Assembly: GCA_026394055.1 (NCBI GenBank)
Contig: JAPKYZ010000045.1
Location: forward strand, 1 to 64,000
Length of the DNA: 64,000 nt
Reading direction: 5' to 3'
Source: Acidobacteriota bacterium
GTDB taxonomy: Bacteria; Acidobacteriota; Terriglobia; Bryobacterales; Bryobacteraceae
A model generated the notes under the pieces. The model was given only the letters and a program-made list of their open reading frames with translations, was not told where the DNA came from and ran no database searches. Below, piece after piece: positions 28,864-36,703 of this stretch. Made by a program: the position numbers and the translations under genes. Position 1 is the stretch's first letter; every line of letters starts with the position of its first letter.

Positions 28864-30252
28864 GTGCGCATCAGTTTTGACTCCTCCAACCTTCTTTCGA
28901 GCTTGATCGGCCCCGAACACGGCCTCACTCCGGCTGACCTGAAGGGCTCCGACAACGCCGCCTACGCTGCTCTGGCCGCTTTCAAGCAGTCCGCCGAACA
29001 GGGGACTTACGGTTTTCCGTTGCTGCCGTTCCAAACGGAACTAATCAAGTCCATTGCGGACTACGCGGAGAAGGTGGCGGGCACCTATGACACGGTGTGC
29101 GTGGTGGGCATTGGCGGCTCCGCACTGGGCGCCTGGGCGCTCGATTGCGGGTTGCGCGGCCAGCACCCGTTGCAGGCGGCGTTCACCACCAAGAACCCGC
29201 GCCTGGCGATTCTGGATAACGTCGACCCCCAGTTTGTCGAACGCGCGCTGGCCTCGATGACGCCCAAGAAGACGCATGTCGTCGTGATCGCCAAATCCGG
29301 CGCCACCGCCGAGACCGTGGCGACGTTCATGATTGTCAAAGACTGGCTGGAAGCGGCGCTGGGCAAAAAGGCCGCGGCGCGGATCACCGTCGTCACCAGC
29401 GAAGGCCGGGGCGACCTGAAGGTGCTGGCCACGCAGCAGGGCTACACCACGTTCCACTTGCCGGATAACGTCGGCGGACGCTTCAGCGTGCTCTCTGCCG
29501 TGGGCCTGGTGCCGGCGGCGCTCGCCGGGTTCGACATCAAGAAGATCTGCAAAGGCGCAGCCGAGATGACCAAGCTGTGCTGGACCAAGGATCTTGGGAA
29601 GAACGTCGCCCTCCGCGCGGCGCAGTTCCATCACTTGGTGTGGACCAAGAAGGGCAAGACGCTGCAAGTGGCCTTCCCCTACGTTAACCGCCTGTGGGGC
29701 ACCGCCTTCTGGTTCCGGCAGCTTTGGGCGGAATCGCTGGGCAAGAAGAAGAACCGCGCGGGCGAAGTGGTGCACGTGGGCCAAACGCCGATTGCCGCGC
29801 TGGGCACCACCGATCAGCACAGTCAGGTGCAGCTCTACATGGAAGGCCCCAACGACAAGGTGTTCAGCTTCTGGACGCTCGAGAAGTTTGCCACCTCCGG
29901 TAAGATCCCCAAGGGCAAGCTGGGCTTGGAAGGCTTTGACTACTTGGCCGGGCAATCGCTGGCCAAGCTGATCGATGCCGAGCAGAAGGCCACCGCCGCC
30001 GCGCTCACCGAAGAGCAGCGCCCCAACTGCGCGTACACGCTGGGGAAGCTGGACGAAGAGCACCTGGGCGCTTTCCTGCAACTGCTCGAGTTCCAGACGG
30101 CGTTTATGGGCGAACTGCTGGGCATCAACGCATTTGACCAGGAAGGCGTCGAGCTCGGCAAGAAGTTCACCTTCGCCCTGATGGGCCGCAAGGGCTTTAA
30201 GGAGTTCGGCGACCGCTTTGAAGCTTACGAGAAAAAGCGCGGCGGCAAATGA
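28864..30252 (+). CDS. pgi: Glucose-6-phosphate isomerase
   Basis: Interconverts glucose 6-phosphate and fructose 6-phosphate. The 462-aa protein has two SIS-type subdomains, with VVGIGGSALGAWAL (about 78-91) and VIAKSGATAETVATF (about 142-156) as phosphate-binding loops. It is shorter than the E. coli enzyme, as in the bacterial/archaeal-like branch. The start is GTG 28864 with a weak ribosome binding site. The stop overlaps the sulfatase start (ATGA). Confidence 0.9.
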   Translation: MRISFDSSNLLSSLIGPEHGLTPADLKGSDNAAYAALAAFKQSAEQGTYGFPLLPFQTELIKSIADYAEKVAGTYDTVCVVGIGGSALGAWALDCGLRGQHPLQAAFTTKNPRLAILDNVDPQFVERALASMTPKKTHVVVIAKSGATAETVATFMIVKDWLEAALGKKAAARITVVTSEGRGDLKVLATQQGYTTFHLPDNVGGRFSVLSAVGLVPAALAGFDIKKICKGAAEMTKLCWTKDLGKNVALRAAQFHHLVWTKKGKTLQVAFPYVNRLWGTAFWFRQLWAESLGKKKNRAGEVVHVGQTPIAALGTTDQHSQVQLYMEGPNDKVFSFWTLEKFATSGKIPKGKLGLEGFDYLAGQSLAKLIDAEQKATAAALTEEQRPNCAYTLGKLDEEHLGAFLQLLEFQTAFMGELLGINAFDQEGVELGKKFTFALMGRKGFKEFGDRFEAYEKKRGGK

Positions 30253-31703
30253 TCTCGCGCCGCAGTCTTCTAGCGGGAGCCGCACTGGCAGCGCCGATGC
30301 TGGCGTTGCCCCGCAAGACGGCGGCGGAGCGCATCAACGTCCTTTTCATTGGGTCCGATGACTGCCGGGCCACGCTCGGTTGCTACGGCCACCCGCTGGT
30401 GAAGACGCCGCACCTGGACAGCTTGGCCGCCCGAGGCGTCCGCTTTGATCGCGCTTACTGCAATTTCCCCCTCTGCGGACCCAGCCGCACGTCGATGCTA
30501 TCGGGCGTGCGGCCGGACACCACCAAGATCTGGGAGAACCAGCTGGCAGTACGGGACCGGATGCCCGATGCCGTTACCCTGCCCCAACTGTTCCGGCAAA
30601 GCGGCTGGGAGTCGACGCGGCTGGGCAAGATGTACCACATGGATGTGCCGGAATCGATCGGCACCAACAAGTGGGACGATCCACCCTCCTGGAATCGCGC
30701 CGTGAGTCTCGATGGCCCGGAGAATAAGACCGTGGGCGAAGGCCGCAACCCTACGCCTGGTTTTCCTTCGGGCAATGCCTTTCACTGGATCTCCTTTGCC
30801 GGTGATGGCCGCGATCAGGCCGACCAACGCGCCGCTGACCAAGCGGTCGAACTGATCCGTGGGCCGCGACAGCAGCCCTATTTCCTGGGCCTGGGACTGC
30901 TCCGGCCTCATGTGCCGCTGGTGGCGCCATCGAAGTTCTTTGATCTTTACCCGCTCGACAAAGTGGATCTGCGGACCAACCCGGCGGGCGACCTGGAAGA
31001 CATCCCACAACTCAGCGAGATCACCATCACCCGCCGCGGCGGCGACATGCAGATGAATGAGCGGGACAAGCGCGAAGTGCTGCGCGCCTACTATGCCTCA
31101 GTCAGCTACATGGATTCGCTGGTGGGCCAGGTGCTGCAAGCGGTCGAAAAGAAGGGCGAGCTGGCCCGCACCGCCGTCGTATTCTGGAGCGACCACGGCT
31201 ACCATCTGGGCGAACATTTCCGCTGGCAGAAGCGGAGCCTGTTCGAAGAATCCTCCCGCGTCCCCCTCATCGTCGCCGCGCCCGGCAGAAAGGCTCGCGG
31301 AGCCTTGAGCCGCGCCCTGGTGGAACTGGTGGACGTCTACCCCACAGTGGCCGAACTGGCCGGCCTTACCGCTCCGGCGCACCTGGAAGGCCAAAGCTTC
31401 GTCCCCCTGCTGGACCGCCCGCAGCGCCCCTGGAAGACGGCCGCCTTCACGCAGGTCTATCAGCCGCCCAACATCGTCGGCCGAGCCGTGGTGAATCAGC
31501 GATACCGCTACATCGAGTGGACCGGCGAAGCTCCTGCCAGTGCGAAAGAGCCGGGGTCAGCGGATCGCGAAGAACTCTACGACCACCAGACCGACCCCCA
31601 CGAGTTTACCAACCTCAGCCGCAACCCGGCCCACTCTGCCACGCTGGCCCAGATGCGCCAAGTGATGGCGGGGGGTTGGAGAGCGGCGCGGGCGAAGGCG
31701 TAG
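30249..31703 (+). CDS. Tat-exported sulfatase (iduronate-2-sulfatase-like)
   Basis: A 484-aa sulfatase. The twin-arginine leader SRRSLLAGAALAAP (from residue 3) is followed by the metal site FIGSDDCR (Asp37/Asp38) and the formylglycine motif C76-G-P-S-R80. The C-terminal part carries DHGYHLGEHFRWQKRSLFEE, typical of the iduronate/choline sulfatase branch. It is translationally coupled to pgi, an odd pairing of a cytoplasmic glycolytic enzyme with an exported hydrolase. Substrate unknown. Confidence 0.88.
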   Translation: MISRRSLLAGAALAAPMLALPRKTAAERINVLFIGSDDCRATLGCYGHPLVKTPHLDSLAARGVRFDRAYCNFPLCGPSRTSMLSGVRPDTTKIWENQLAVRDRMPDAVTLPQLFRQSGWESTRLGKMYHMDVPESIGTNKWDDPPSWNRAVSLDGPENKTVGEGRNPTPGFPSGNAFHWISFAGDGRDQADQRAADQAVELIRGPRQQPYFLGLGLLRPHVPLVAPSKFFDLYPLDKVDLRTNPAGDLEDIPQLSEITITRRGGDMQMNERDKREVLRAYYASVSYMDSLVGQVLQAVEKKGELARTAVVFWSDHGYHLGEHFRWQKRSLFEESSRVPLIVAAPGRKARGALSRALVELVDVYPTVAELAGLTAPAHLEGQSFVPLLDRPQRPWKTAAFTQVYQPPNIVGRAVVNQRYRYIEWTGEAPASAKEPGSADREELYDHQTDPHEFTNLSRNPAHSATLAQMRQVMAGGWRAARAKA

Positions 31704-31747
31704 CGTCGCGATAGGGCCCCAAAGGGTCTACGATCAACCCAGGGTAC

Positions 31748-32242
31748 TCAGTAAATCGCGATCGGTTTCTTGCGCTTGCCCTTCTTGCCCTGTTCCTTAA
31801 GCCAAGCCTGCCGCTCTTCTTCGCTGCAGAAACCGTGATCGATGCAAGGAATGGCAGAGGTAAGGGTTACTCGGTTGGGAAACTCGAAGGCAAATTGAGT
31901 TGGCGGTGGCGACACACGCGTGGCTTGTTCTGAGAAGTCGAAGTTGTATTCGATCTCGAAGTAATCTGCTTCTTCGGTACTGGTGGACCCGCCTCTCCGG
32001 AAAGTCCACTGTTTTGCGTTCTGGACAGCCGCCTGCGCGAGGAGCGGATGCCCAGAAACTGGAGTGCATTCCTTCGGCACGCCTTCCGGAGCAATTTCGC
32101 AGCGAACGGTGACCTTATCCCGGATCCGCGCTTGCTGAGCCAAAGGAGGGAAAAGAGGTTCGACCAGGCGCTGCACCTGCCAACCTTCCGCCGCATGGAT
32201 GGGCAGCATCCCACACAGGGCAATCACGCCAAGGGCTTGCAT
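31748..32242 (-). CDS. Exported TonB C-terminal-like protein, copy A
   Basis: A 164-aa protein with a cleavable-looking signal peptide (about 1-18) followed directly by a TonB C-terminal-like domain (about 20-85), with the family pattern of a YP/FPPLA start, VTVRCEIAPEG and SGHPLLAQAAVQNAKQWTF. There is no proline-rich spacer and no retained membrane anchor, so it is not a classical energy transducer. A Cys-containing tail (CIDHGFC) and a Lys-rich end follow. It is a tandem paralogue of the gene at 32326-32817. Confidence 0.7.
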   Translation of the reverse strand: MQALGVIALCGMLPIHAAEGWQVQRLVEPLFPPLAQQARIRDKVTVRCEIAPEGVPKECTPVSGHPLLAQAAVQNAKQWTFRRGGSTSTEEADYFEIEYNFDFSEQATRVSPPPTQFAFEFPNRVTLTSAIPCIDHGFCSEEERQAWLKEQGKKGKRKKPIAIY

Positions 32243-32325
32243 GGCCCCAGCTTACTTCAGGAGGTTTTGATCCGCGAATCGCTCGGGAGATGGTCACGCG
32301 GACCTGCCGGGGTTGGCCCAGCGTC

Positions 32326-32817
32326 TCAATGAACTGCTCGCTTCCTGACGCGCTGGGTTTTGGCGGTCGGCCCCATATTCCACATCTTTGCTTCTTCTTC
32401 ATTACATGGGCCGTGGGACGGACAAGGGACGGCAGTTGTGATGATCGCCCGGTTGGGAAATTCGAAGGCAAATTTGCTCGGTAGTGGCGAGGTATGCACG
32501 GGCGCTCCCGACGACTCGAAAGCATATTCGATCTCGACGGTCGTGTCCGCGGGGCTTTCCTCTGAGTTCTTGCGGAAAGTCCACTGTTTGGCGTTGTCAA
32601 CCGCCACTTGCTGAAGCAAGGGGTGACCGGACCGTGCAGTGCAGTCTGAAGCCGCTCCCGCTGGGCCAACCACACAACTGACTGTGACGACGCCGCGGAT
32701 CTGCGCCTGCGCGGCAAGGGGAGGATACCTCAGCCCAACAACCCGCTGCACCTGCCAACCTTCGGCAGCATAGGTGGGCAGCATCCCGAACAGTGCAATT
32801 ACTCCAAGGGTCCGCAT
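32326..32817 (-). CDS. Exported TonB C-terminal-like protein, copy B
   Basis: A 163-aa paralogue of the downstream gene. They share the signal peptide (LGVIAL, GMLP), AEGWQVQR, the SGHPLL/NAKQWTF core, FAFEFPNR and a Cys pair (CPSHGPC). The upstream bases also match (AGTAAGCTG just before both starts), so the duplication included the leader. Divergence is greatest in the C-terminal tail. Function unknown; the tandem arrangement suggests neofunctionalisation or paired roles. Confidence 0.7.
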   Translation of the reverse strand: MRTLGVIALFGMLPTYAAEGWQVQRVVGLRYPPLAAQAQIRGVVTVSCVVGPAGAASDCTARSGHPLLQQVAVDNAKQWTFRKNSEESPADTTVEIEYAFESSGAPVHTSPLPSKFAFEFPNRAIITTAVPCPSHGPCNEEEAKMWNMGPTAKTQRVRKRAVH

Positions 32818-32865
32818 GACCTCAGCTTACTCCAGGATGTTAGCTGTGATCGTAAGGGCGGCGGC

Positions 32866-33600
32866 CTACGGGTGTGAGATGTAGTCCATCCTCCCGCCAT
32901 CGATAGTCAGTGTCTGCGCCGTGACAAACCCGGCTGCGTCGCTCACCAGAAATGCCACGCCGTTGGCGATGTCTTCCGGACTGCCGATCCGGCGCGTCAT
33001 CGCTCGGTCGGACATGCGCTCCACTACCGTTTGCACCTCAGCATCAGTCTTCCCTTGGGTGACCATGTCGGTCATGATGAAGCCCGGGGCGATGGCGTTG
33101 ACGGTGATGCCGTGGGGGCCCAGGTCGAAGGCAAAGCGCCGTGTGAGCGTGATGACGGCAGCTTTGGTGGCGGCGTAGAACGTGGTGCCGGAGAAAGCCG
33201 TGCCGTGCGCGGCAATCGAGCTCATGTTCACGATGCGGCCGAAACGGCGCTCCATCATCCCAGGAGCGACCGCGCGCGTCATCGCCACCAACCCGTCGAC
33301 ATTCACCTGGCGCATCGCTTCAAACTCAGCGGTGTTCATGTCGAACAGATCGCCGCGGTTCAACACGCCGGCGTTGTTGACGAGAATCTCCACCGGCCCC
33401 AGGTCGGCTTCCACCTTTGCGACCAGGTGCTTCACCTGCTCACGGTCGGCAAGATCTGCCTGCACCGCCAGCGGCACGTCCAGCGTGCCCCGGGTCTGCT
33501 TGTAGCTGATCGCGACGCGGTAGCCATCGGCGCATAGCCGCTCCGCGATGGCGCGGCCAATGCCGCGGGATCCGCCGGTAACCAGTGCCACTCGCGACAT
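32866..33600 (-). CDS. Short-chain dehydrogenase/reductase (FabG-like)
   Basis: A 244-aa classical SDR. NAD(P)-binding motif TGGSRGIG (residues 8-15), NNAG, catalytic Ser region NMSSIAAHG and the YxxxK pair in FYAATKAA. The start is fixed at ATG 33600 by AAGGAG 8 nt upstream; the longer frame would read into clpS. It could act in fatty-acid or secondary metabolism; a second FabG-like gene lies at 48138-48872. Confidence 0.88.
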   Translation of the reverse strand: MSRVALVTGGSRGIGRAIAERLCADGYRVAISYKQTRGTLDVPLAVQADLADREQVKHLVAKVEADLGPVEILVNNAGVLNRGDLFDMNTAEFEAMRQVNVDGLVAMTRAVAPGMMERRFGRIVNMSSIAAHGTAFSGTTFYAATKAAVITLTRRFAFDLGPHGITVNAIAPGFIMTDMVTQGKTDAEVQTVVERMSDRAMTRRIGSPEDIANGVAFLVSDAAGFVTAQTLTIDGGRMDYISHP

Positions 33601-33635
33601 GGGGGACGCTCCTTTTAGGGCTGGGGTGAACCGCG

Positions 33636-33962
33636 CTAATTCCGCGCCGGTTCGATGATCGCACTCATGGAGCCGGCCGAGTTGGACATCCGCCAGTCCG
33701 CGCCGTAGCTGTGGATCTGTTGACGGGCGAACTCCGCGGGTTCCAGCTCGCATGTCATGACGATGGTCCGCTTCTGCGCATCCACTTCGACGGCATGGGT
33801 AAACGCCTGGTCGGCCGACATAAAGAACAGCTTCTGCAGCATCTCGACGACGTAGTCATAGGTATGCTCGTCGTCATCCAGCAGTACGACATGGAACAGC
33901 TTCGCATGCTCATCGAGCTCTTCATCGTCGATTTCGGGAAGTGGCAGAACCGGGCGGGTCAC
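33636..33962 (-). CDS. clpS: ClpS adaptor protein
   Basis: A 108-aa ATP-dependent protease adaptor. The core FHVVLLDDDEHTYDYVVEML (about 23-42) and the helix FMSADQAFTHAVEVD match ClpS, which delivers N-degron substrates to ClpA/ClpC. A short acidic N-terminal tail and a C-terminal extension are present. No clp ATPase gene is adjacent. Confidence 0.88.
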   Translation of the reverse strand: MTRPVLPLPEIDDEELDEHAKLFHVVLLDDDEHTYDYVVEMLQKLFFMSADQAFTHAVEVDAQKRTIVMTCELEPAEFARQQIHSYGADWRMSNSAGSMSAIIEPARN

Positions 33963-34125
33963 AGCTTCTCCATTCTACGACGCCCAGCCCGGAGATGTCT
34001 CCGCTCCAGGTGATTCCGCGTCCGCGGCATTTCGCCTGCCAGCGCTGGAAATTGCGCCCCGGTCGCGCTATTCTAGAAGTTTGGCGGCGCCTGAAACCGG
34101 CCCGTCATGTTCGTTCCCTCCCCAA

Positions 34126-34202
34126 GGGCCTATAGCTCAGTTGGTTAGAGCGCCTGCTTGACACGCAGGAGGTCAGAGATTCGAGTTCTCTTAGGCCCAC
34201 CA
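34126..34202 (+). tRNA. tRNA-Val (anticodon GAC), integration site
   Basis: A 77-nt cloverleaf with encoded CCA. Acceptor GGGCCTA/TAGGCCC; D arm GCTC/GAGC; anticodon stem CCTGC/GCAGG with loop TTGACAC giving GAC (Val); T arm AGAGA/TCTCT with TTCGAGT. Its part from the anticodon loop to the 3' end is repeated at 40315-40367, marking it as the attachment site of the integrated element. Confidence 0.95.
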
Positions 34203-34210
34203 TTCTTTTC
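34158..34210 (+). repeat. attL, 53-bp direct repeat within tRNA-Val
   Basis: Begins at the first base of the anticodon loop, covers the 3' half of the tRNA and 8 nt beyond CCA. Identical to 40315-40367; identity breaks at one flanking base on each side. Confidence 0.93.
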
Positions 34211-34216
34211 AACGGT

Positions 34217-35377
34217 TTAGCACGCCCTCCCGAGTACCGGAATTGCCTCCAAACGGGCTTGTTGGTCAATTTGTTTGCTCACCGGTTTTTCTTCCACCCC
34301 GGAGAGCTTCTCCACCGCGTCCCGCATCGCGTCCATTGACATGTGGGAGTAGCGCGCCAGCATCGCCCGTGAAACGTGGCCCGCCAGCGCCATCACGATG
34401 CGGTCCGGCACCCCGCCTTCACACATCCGGCTGATCGCCGTATGCCGTAGATCGTGCAACCGGCATTGCACCTTCGCCAGCTTGCGCGCCGCTTCCCAGC
34501 CGGTGGTGATCGTCGTAATCCCTTTGGTGGCGTCGTAGTGCGGTGGTGACGCCTTGAACGGGAAAAGGTGCCAGTCCGGTTGAACCGGCCCCATTTTCTT
34601 CTCAGACGCCTCACGGTGCATTTTCAGTACTTCGAGCAAATTGGCGTTGATCGGCACCCGCCGCCCGGTTCCCGCTTTGGTTTTGGCCGTGCCCACGGTC
34701 AGCACGCGCGCTTCCAGGTCCACTTGCCCCCACGTCAGCCCGAGAATCTCACCCCGCCGCATGCCGGTGGCCAGTGCGATCCGGACAAAGGGACCAATCA
34801 GGCCCCGCACCTTGGAGGACGCATCCAAGATGGCCCGCTCCTCATCGCGGGAGATCGCGCGGCCCACGTCGGAGCGCTCCTCCATTGGCCTCACATTGGG
34901 CCACAGTTGCCGCCACGTCAGCCGGTTCCCGCGCGCATGGGCAACGGCTTGGCTCAAGTTCTGAACCTCCATGTTCACCGTGCGATTGCTCACCCCCTCA
35001 CCCCGCCGCGCCTTCATGTAGCGCCGTATGGCCTCTTCAGTCAGGTCCGATATCAGCCGGTCACCGATCAGCCGGTGAAGATGCACCAGCCGCCCGTCAA
35101 CGTACTTGATGCTCTTTTCCCGGTGGCTCATCTTGTAGGCTTCCAAATAGGAATCGAGCGCTTCCTTAACTGTGACGATGCGCGCCGCCCGGTTTTCCAC
35201 CGTGGCCAGCCCGTTCAATGCCCGTTCCAGTTCCAGCCGCCGGACGCGCTCCGCTTCGACTGCCACCGTCTTGCGTGTGGTGCCGGTGGACTCCCGTATC
35301 TGGCGGCCCGCGATGCGGAACCGCATCCACCAGACGCCCGTCTTTTCACCGCGCACCTTTGGTTGATAGATGCCCAA
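34217..35377 (-). CDS. int: Tyrosine-family site-specific integrase
   Basis: A 386-aa phage-type integrase. An N-terminal arm-binding/SAM-like region (about 1-165) precedes the catalytic domain with Arg207 (ATGMRRGE), Lys near 233, the HxxR box His308/Arg311 (LHDLRHT), His334 (AGH) and nucleophile Tyr343 (ARYSHMS). All catalytic residues are present, so it is probably active. The start is TTG 35377, supported by AAAGGAG 7 nt upstream. Its 3' end abuts the tRNA-Val attachment site. Confidence 0.95.
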   Translation of the reverse strand: MGIYQPKVRGEKTGVWWMRFRIAGRQIRESTGTTRKTVAVEAERVRRLELERALNGLATVENRAARIVTVKEALDSYLEAYKMSHREKSIKYVDGRLVHLHRLIGDRLISDLTEEAIRRYMKARRGEGVSNRTVNMEVQNLSQAVAHARGNRLTWRQLWPNVRPMEERSDVGRAISRDEERAILDASSKVRGLIGPFVRIALATGMRRGEILGLTWGQVDLEARVLTVGTAKTKAGTGRRVPINANLLEVLKMHREASEKKMGPVQPDWHLFPFKASPPHYDATKGITTITTGWEAARKLAKVQCRLHDLRHTAISRMCEGGVPDRIVMALAGHVSRAMLARYSHMSMDAMRDAVEKLSGVEEKPVSKQIDQQARLEAIPVLGRAC

Positions 35378-35402
35378 TGCGTGTCTCCTTTGTTCGTGGT
35401 TG

Positions 35403-35453
35403 ATCGGGATTGCTCCCGATGTGTGAATGCTATCACCTTACGCCCCCGTAAGG
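35403..35453. promoter_or_regulatory. Two 7-4-7 palindromes between divergent element genes
   Basis: ATCGGGA-TTGC-TCCCGAT (35403-35420) and CCTTACG-CCCC-CGTAAGG (35436-35453) are both perfect, 18 bp long, with 4-bp centres, spaced 33 bp start to start. They occupy the 101-bp spacer between int and the plus-strand gene at 35479, where operators or Xis/Int arm sites would be expected. Confidence 0.4.
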
Positions 35454-35478
35454 ATGACGAAAGGATAGTCAGATCGCT

Positions 35479-35742
35479 ATGATCGGTTTCGCAGTGCCCA
35501 CAAAGAAGCCACCGCAATACCCGAAAGAACTGATTGAGTACTTTCGAGAGCAAGGCAAGATCGGCGCGAGCGCCGGTGGAGCCGCCGCCGCCGCCAACAT
35601 GACACCCGAGCAGCTCCGCGAGCGGGCATTGAAGGCCAGCCAAGCCGCCGCCGTGGTACGTCGTGAGAAGGCCGCCCAAAAGCGCGCCGCGATTGCGAAG
35701 GCCGCCGCCGATGCTGCGAAGGCCGCAAAGAAGGCCAAATAG
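35479..35742 (+). CDS. Small Ala/Lys-rich protein of the integrative element
   Basis: An 87-aa product. The centre has the pattern G(x)GG then MTPEQLRERALKAS, seen in small DNA-associated proteins of mobile elements; the tail (about 55-87) is almost only Ala, Lys, Arg and Gln, resembling histone H1-like tails. A nucleoid-like or DNA-binding role is a guess. It is divergent from int, and the first 9-bp-repeat cluster begins 5 bp after its stop. Confidence 0.55.
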   Translation: MIGFAVPTKKPPQYPKELIEYFREQGKIGASAGGAAAAANMTPEQLRERALKASQAAAVVRREKAAQKRAAIAKAAADAAKAAKKAK

Positions 35743-35746
35743 CGCC

Positions 35747-35806
35747 CAAGATGTCCAAGGTGCTCAAGATGTCCACATGGCAAGGTTGAACATCTTGGAC
35801 ACCTTG
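35747..35806. repeat. 9-bp repeat cluster 1 (candidate iterons)
   Basis: Three direct units, CAAGATGTC (35747), CAAGGTGCT (35756) and CAAGATGTC (35765), face two inverted units ending at 35797 and 35806 (CAAGATGTT and CAAGGTGTC on the minus strand). The whole can fold as an imperfect inverted repeat of about 22 bp per arm. The same units occur at 37081-37159. Confidence 0.6.
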
Positions 35807-35820
35807 GGATTCCCAATGCG

Positions 35821-35883
35821 CTAGCCCGCAACTTCCGGTGGTGCTGTCCAGCCCAGCGCATTCATTTCAGCTTTAGTGCTCAT
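35821..35883 (-). CDS. Possible 20-aa microprotein
   Basis: ATG 35883 is preceded by GGAGG with a 10-nt spacer and opens a 20-codon frame (starting MSTKAEMNALGW). The rest of the 404-bp spacer 35743-36146 holds the repeat cluster, a 14-bp direct repeat and no other convincing gene. Coding status unproven. Confidence 0.25.
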   Translation of the reverse strand: MSTKAEMNALGWTAPPEVAG

Positions 35884-35924
35884 GGACGGAAAACCTCCAG
35901 AATCAAGTTTTTTCGTGTGTGTGG

Positions 35925-36027
35925 GCCGTGCGGTCCTGGTGCGAGGAACCGCAGAGATTTGACCGCCCCCGGCCCGGTGTAAAGTTGGATTTTGCCAACG
36001 CGTAAATTTGACTGCCGTGCGGTCCTG
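35925..36027. repeat. 14-bp direct repeat pair in the element spacer
   Basis: GCCGTGCGGTCCTG occurs at 35925-35938 and 36014-36027. The related stretches ATTTGACCGCC and ATTTGACTGCC lie between and beside the copies. Function unknown; possibly regulatory sites upstream of the zinc-ribbon gene. Confidence 0.4.
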
Positions 36028-36146
36028 CCTTCGGTCTGGTGGCATCCAAACATCCCCCCGCCCTCCAGATCGATACACCGTTTCCCCAGCTCGCAAAATG
36101 CCTTCTGATACACTTTTCGCCTGTAGGCAGTAGGAGGAGAGAGCAC

Positions 36147-36674
36147 ATGGCCGACAGTTCCGAGTTGACTAAGCCTTGTCCGTTTTGCGCTGAAACGATC
36201 CAAGCGGCGGCGGTCAAGTGCCGCTACTGCGGAGAGTTCCTCGATCGCGCGCCCCATCTGCCCGAGGTGTCATTCGGTGCCAGCCTAGCCCGCTCCGAGG
36301 ATGAGGGTTCGAAGCCAAGTGGTTGGCTTGTAGGCATTCTAGTGACCGCCATCATGGTGGCCTTGATCAGCCTGCTCTGGTCTAGCGTGCCTGATCCCAC
36401 CTCAACTGCCGGTGCCAGGGCTCCGCGAGCAAGTTCAATCACTGACGCGCGCTTTGCCGCCGTTAGCGAAGCCTTCACAAAGATGAACGCGCGCGTGGAG
36501 CGCGACCCGGAGCGGCCTGATACGGTGCGCATCTACCTGCCCGCCGCCGTCGCAATGGAGTTAACGGAAAGCCAAGCCAAAACAATGGCGTCAATGGCGC
36601 AATCGCGGCTGGGAGCAACCGCCGTGGTCTACATCAAAGGGCCGGGCGGCAACACGCTGGCCCGCGCCGATTAG
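36147..36674 (+). CDS. Zinc-ribbon single-pass membrane protein (element cargo)
   Basis: A 175-aa protein. N-terminal double CxxC zinc ribbon CPFCAETIQ ... CRYCGEFL (about 11-31), a transmembrane helix (about 58-78, GILVTAIMVALISLLW) and an extracytoplasmic or soluble tail with a folded region ending at 175. The start is fixed by AGGAGG (36132-36137), 9 nt before ATG 36147. It is the only plus-strand gene in this part of the element and converges with the minus-strand replication module, so it is the best candidate for cargo. Function unknown. Confidence 0.7.
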   Translation: MADSSELTKPCPFCAETIQAAAVKCRYCGEFLDRAPHLPEVSFGASLARSEDEGSKPSGWLVGILVTAIMVALISLLWSSVPDPTSTAGARAPRASSITDARFAAVSEAFTKMNARVERDPERPDTVRIYLPAAVAMELTESQAKTMASMAQSRLGATAVVYIKGPGGNTLARAD

Positions 36675-36703
36675 CGCCACGGTGTGGATGCACCGCGAGC
36701 GCT

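Noticed and set aside
35743-35815. Short regularly spaced repeats considered as a CRISPR array
   Set aside because: Units are only 9 bp, contiguous and in both orientations, with no spacers and no cas genes in the window.
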